DNA from: Shinella sp.
Lineage (GTDB): Bacteria > Pseudomonadota > Alphaproteobacteria > Rhizobiales > Rhizobiaceae
DNA: 64,000 nt
Reading direction: 5' to 3'
Assembly (NCBI GenBank): GCA_003248775.1
Contig: QFQX01000008.1
Coordinates: 62,001-126,000 of the forward strand
The translations under genes were made by a program, and so were the position numbers. The notes beneath the pieces were generated by a model. The model was not told the origin of the DNA. It was given only the letters and a program-made list of their open reading frames with translations, and did no database searches. Within the stretch, counting starts at the first letter, position 1. Every line of letters starts with the position of its first letter. This document shows positions 61,872 through 64,000 of the stretch, piece by piece.

Positions 61872-62572
61872 CAGAACCCCTCGCGAGCCGCGCCGGCCTC
61901 AAGGCCACGCGGCTCGTAGACATATCTGTTGAGGAAAAAACCGGTCAGGCGAAAGGCTTCCGCCAGACTATCCTCATCCGCCGACGCAACAGCCCCTTTC
62001 AGAAGAAATCCCGGAAGCGCCAGCATCCTGTCCGCGTAGGGCAGACCGGCAGTGCGACAGACTGCCCTGCCCGATTTCGGCGAGACATAAGCAAGATCGT
62101 CCCGGCCTCCGGTCGCCGCGCACTCATCGAGACCGAGACCGAAACCGAGATCGTTCAGCACCGCCAGCTCGAAACGCACGAAAAGTTCGCCTGCGGCCGC
62201 CGGTTCATCGAGATGTTCGAGGATCACGTCCAGCGCCTCGAAAAGATGCGGATGCGGATCCCGCTCCGGCAACAGCCGCAGAAGCGCTCCGAGCGCCTGA
62301 ACGCCATAGACGGCGGTCGCGCTTTCCATCAGCTTTGCAGCCCTGAGCCTCACCGGCTCGACCCTGTATTCCCCGAGATGTTCATCAAGCCGCGCCCGCC
62401 ACGTCACTTCCAGCCGGTTTCCTGGCTGCAGCACCGGCTGCATGCTGCGCGAACGCCCTCCACGCACCATTCCCAGATGACGGCCGCGGCCCTTCGTCAT
62501 CATCTCCGCGATAACGCTGGTTTCGCCGTGGCGTCGTGCGCCGAGCAATATTGCTTCGTCCGTCCATTCCAT
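61799..62572 (-). CDS. recO: DNA repair protein RecO
   Basis: 257 residues. N-terminal OB-fold (MEWTDEAILLGARRHGETSVIAEM) and C-terminal helical/zinc-region portion (FELAVLNDLGFGLGLDECAATGG) with cysteines typical of alphaproteobacterial RecO. It helps load RecA in the RecFOR pathway. Residues from about 235 to the end are in the overlap with the convergent 83-residue gene and are less conserved in type. In relatives recO follows era; here the era end is about 1.4 kb away with a permease gene between. Confidence 0.92.
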   Translation of the reverse strand: MEWTDEAILLGARRHGETSVIAEMMTKGRGRHLGMVRGGRSRSMQPVLQPGNRLEVTWRARLDEHLGEYRVEPVRLRAAKLMESATAVYGVQALGALLRLLPERDPHPHLFEALDVILEHLDEPAAAGELFVRFELAVLNDLGFGLGLDECAATGGRDDLAYVSPKSGRAVCRTAGLPYADRMLALPGFLLKGAVASADEDSLAEAFRLTGFFLNRYVYEPRGLEAGAAREGFCQAALKTLRSGAKPAPLAARANSA

Positions 62573-62581
62573 GGCGTCATT

Positions 62582-62700
62582 CTAGAGCATAATCCGACCG
62601 GAGTGAAACGAGGATCGATAAGATTATGCTTCCAACAAAAGGGCTTGGAGTGCCGATCTGATGCAATCAGATCGAGCAGCGCTCTAAAGCGCTTCATGCG
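62582..62700. repeat. Rhizobial intergenic palindromic repeat
   Basis: About 119 bp made of three inverted repeats: AGCATAATC/GATTATGCT (62586-62594, 62622-62630), CGATCTGAT/ATCAGATCG (62654-62662, 62666-62674) and AGCGCT/AGCGCT (62678-62683, 62688-62693). The style (AGAGCATAATCCGAC... ending ...TCTAAAGCGC) is like a common intergenic repeat of Rhizobiales. It stands upstream of recO and the AbrB-family gene. No promoter was recognised in it. Confidence 0.6.
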
Positions 62701-62829
62701 TAAATGGAATCGCTCAGTGCGCAGCCGGTCAACCGCATTTAATTTTTCCACCAAGAGCAATCCGGCATTCCAGCACCGACGGAATTGTTATACTTCCGAC
62801 GCATCCCCTCCAGACGGGAAGGTTCCGAT

Positions 62830-63930
62830 ATGGCCCCCGCCTCCCAAGGCCTCGACGAACAGCAACCAGAACCCGGACGACTGACGGCATTGCCTCAATC
62901 CGTCCGCTGGCTGATTCTGACTTTGCTGTCTCTCGTCCTTGCCGGCCTGTTGACGATGGTGCACATCCCGGCGGCTCTCTTGCTCGGCCCCATGGTCGCG
63001 GCCATCGTCATGGCAACCAATGGCGCGCGTCTCTCTGCGCCCCGACTGCCTTATCTCGCGGCACACGCGCTGATCGGCTGTATCATCGCACGATCCATCG
63101 ACGCCGAGATCGTCACGACCTTCGCCGCAGACTGGCCGATCTTTCTTTTCATCGTCCTCTCCGTCATCGCATCGAGCACGTTGATCGGCTACATCATGGC
63201 GCGCAATGCAGTGCTACCCGGAACGACCGCCGTTTGGGGCACATCCGCCGGTGCGGCCTCCGCCATGCTGGTGCTTGCGGAAGCCTACGGCGCGGATGCG
63301 CGGCTCGTCGCCTTCATGCAATATCTCAGGGTGGTTTGTGTCGCTTCGGCCGCGTCCATCATCGCGGCTCTGGTCTTCCACGCATCCGGCGGTGCTGCGC
63401 CCGAAATCGTCTGGTTCCCGCCGGTCGACTGGCTGGAGCTTTCAAAGACGCTCATCGTGGCTTTCACCGCCTGTGCCGTTGGCGCTTATTTCCGCATTCC
63501 GGCCGGCACCATGTTACTGCCGATGATGGCAACCGCGCTGCTGCATGGCCTCGGTCTCATCACAATCGACCTGCCGCCGTGGCTTCTGGCCTTCGCCTAT
63601 GCGCTGCTGGGGTGGAAGATCGGCCTCGGTTTCACCCGCCGTATCCTTCGCCACGCGGCCTATGCGCTACCGCAGATCATGCTTTCGATCGTGGTGCTGA
63701 TTGCCTTTTGCGGAGGGCTCGCCATGCTGCTGTGGCGTTTTCTCGGGATCGACCCGCTGACCGCTTATCTGGCGACAAGCCCGGGCGGGCTCGATTCGAT
63801 CGCGATTATCGCGACCTCGACACCGGTCGATCTGCCCTTTGTCATGGCGCTGCAGACAGCGCGCTTCCTGCTGGTATTGTTGCTCGGCGGGCCGATCTCC
63901 AAGGCGGTGGCCCGCCTGATCGATCGCTGA
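62830..63930 (+). CDS. AbrB family membrane protein (PF05145)
   Basis: About 366 residues with ten helices in two AbrB-duplication repeats: HIPAALLLGPMVAAIVMAT and FRIPAGTMLLPMMATALLHG are the repeated motifs. Often misnamed ammonia monooxygenase; the family is a putative permease/regulator of unknown substrate. GGGAAGG lies 7 nt before the ATG at 62830. It separates recO and era, which are normally adjacent. Confidence 0.88.
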   Translation: MAPASQGLDEQQPEPGRLTALPQSVRWLILTLLSLVLAGLLTMVHIPAALLLGPMVAAIVMATNGARLSAPRLPYLAAHALIGCIIARSIDAEIVTTFAADWPIFLFIVLSVIASSTLIGYIMARNAVLPGTTAVWGTSAGAASAMLVLAEAYGADARLVAFMQYLRVVCVASAASIIAALVFHASGGAAPEIVWFPPVDWLELSKTLIVAFTACAVGAYFRIPAGTMLLPMMATALLHGLGLITIDLPPWLLAFAYALLGWKIGLGFTRRILRHAAYALPQIMLSIVVLIAFCGGLAMLLWRFLGIDPLTAYLATSPGGLDSIAIIATSTPVDLPFVMALQTARFLLVLLLGGPISKAVARLIDR

Positions 63931-63963
63931 CCTATAGATCGCTGACCGACAAGATTCCCGCGA

Positions 63964-64000
63964 CTATTCGCGCGGGAATTCCAGGCCCATTTCGCGGAAG
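63964..64000 (-). CDS. era: GTPase Era (last 11 codons only)
   Basis: The end of a minus-strand gene entering from the right edge. It reads FREMGLEFPRE before the stop at 63964-63966, the usual rhizobial Era C-terminus. A 9-bp hairpin (ATTCCCGCG at 63954-63962 and CGCGGGAAT at 63971-63979) overlaps the stop and may terminate both era and the convergent AbrB gene. Identification rests on 11 residues and the nearby recO. Confidence 0.65.
   Translation of the reverse strand, partial: FREMGLEFPRE

Noticed and set aside
1..64000. tRNA, rRNA, CRISPR arrays, integrases, transposases, toxin-antitoxin pairs
   Set aside because: None could be identified by reading the gaps and proteins; absence of very small or unusual RNAs cannot be guaranteed.

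Overview
The window is chromosomal DNA of a rhizobial alphaproteobacterium (Rhizobium, Agrobacterium and relatives). The evidence is the high G+C coding sequence, the gene order rpsF-rpsR-DUF2232-rplI-dnaB-alr-radA-cvpA-purF, two rhizobial-type intergenic palindromic repeats, and many families typical of Rhizobiales (TIGR02301, DUF2232, FtrA-type regulator next to a rhodanese). No rRNA, tRNA, CRISPR array, prophage or insertion sequence was seen.

Layout. 1-2.5 kb (minus): type II fatty acid synthesis, fabD-fabG-acpP-fabF, with fabF cut by the left edge. 2.7-4.9 kb: a Tas-like aldo/keto reductase and a small RTX-like repeat protein. 5.2-7.7 kb: ribosomal operon rpsF-rpsR-DUF2232-rplI. 7.7-10 kb (minus): an intact MarR regulator followed by a decayed EmrAB-type efflux pair. 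10.4-21 kb: dnaB, rhodanese/FtrA pair, AraC regulator, alr, radA, cvpA, purF, SDR and an EamA permease. 21-28.8 kb: GH25 hydrolase, cysS, a leftover second cysS 3' end, VOC and two GFA-family proteins, prolyl iminopeptidase and citramalate synthase. 28.8-34.7 kb: aldo/keto reductase, MFS exporter, LysR regulator, PCMT-like methyltransferase, RarD-like permease, LOG-family protein. 34.9-42 kb: LysM protein, Atm1-type ABC exporter, diguanylate cyclase, psd-pssA phospholipid synthesis. 42.2-50 kb: SRAP, Nudix, several small Rhizobiales proteins, ygfZ, and a tightly coupled HD / dual-specificity-type phosphatase / Nudix-winged-helix NAD regulator set, MscS channel, EF-hand protein. 50-54 kb (minus): nadA-nadB-nadC. 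54-64 kb: DUF2339 membrane protein, acyltransferase, HD, MOSC, MFS, a possible leader peptide with an 83-residue protein, recO, an AbrB-family permease, and the last codons of era.

The most interesting points are: (1) cysS is a mosaic. Its 3' half has lower G+C and other codon use, and it is followed directly by a displaced second copy of the cysS C-terminal end (86% nucleotide identity, nearly identical protein), to whose stop codon the next gene is coupled. (2) A near-perfect operator-like palindrome lies just upstream of nadA, and an NrtR/NadQ-type regulator is encoded a few kb away. (3) Two related long perfect palindromes with a common core sit between two GFA genes. (4) A 30-codon ORF with a perfect Shine-Dalgarno and a Cys/Arg-rich end precedes an unknown small gene. 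(5) A MarR regulator survives although its efflux genes carry a nonsense mutation, frameshifts and a large deletion. No wholly new multi-gene system can be claimed with confidence.
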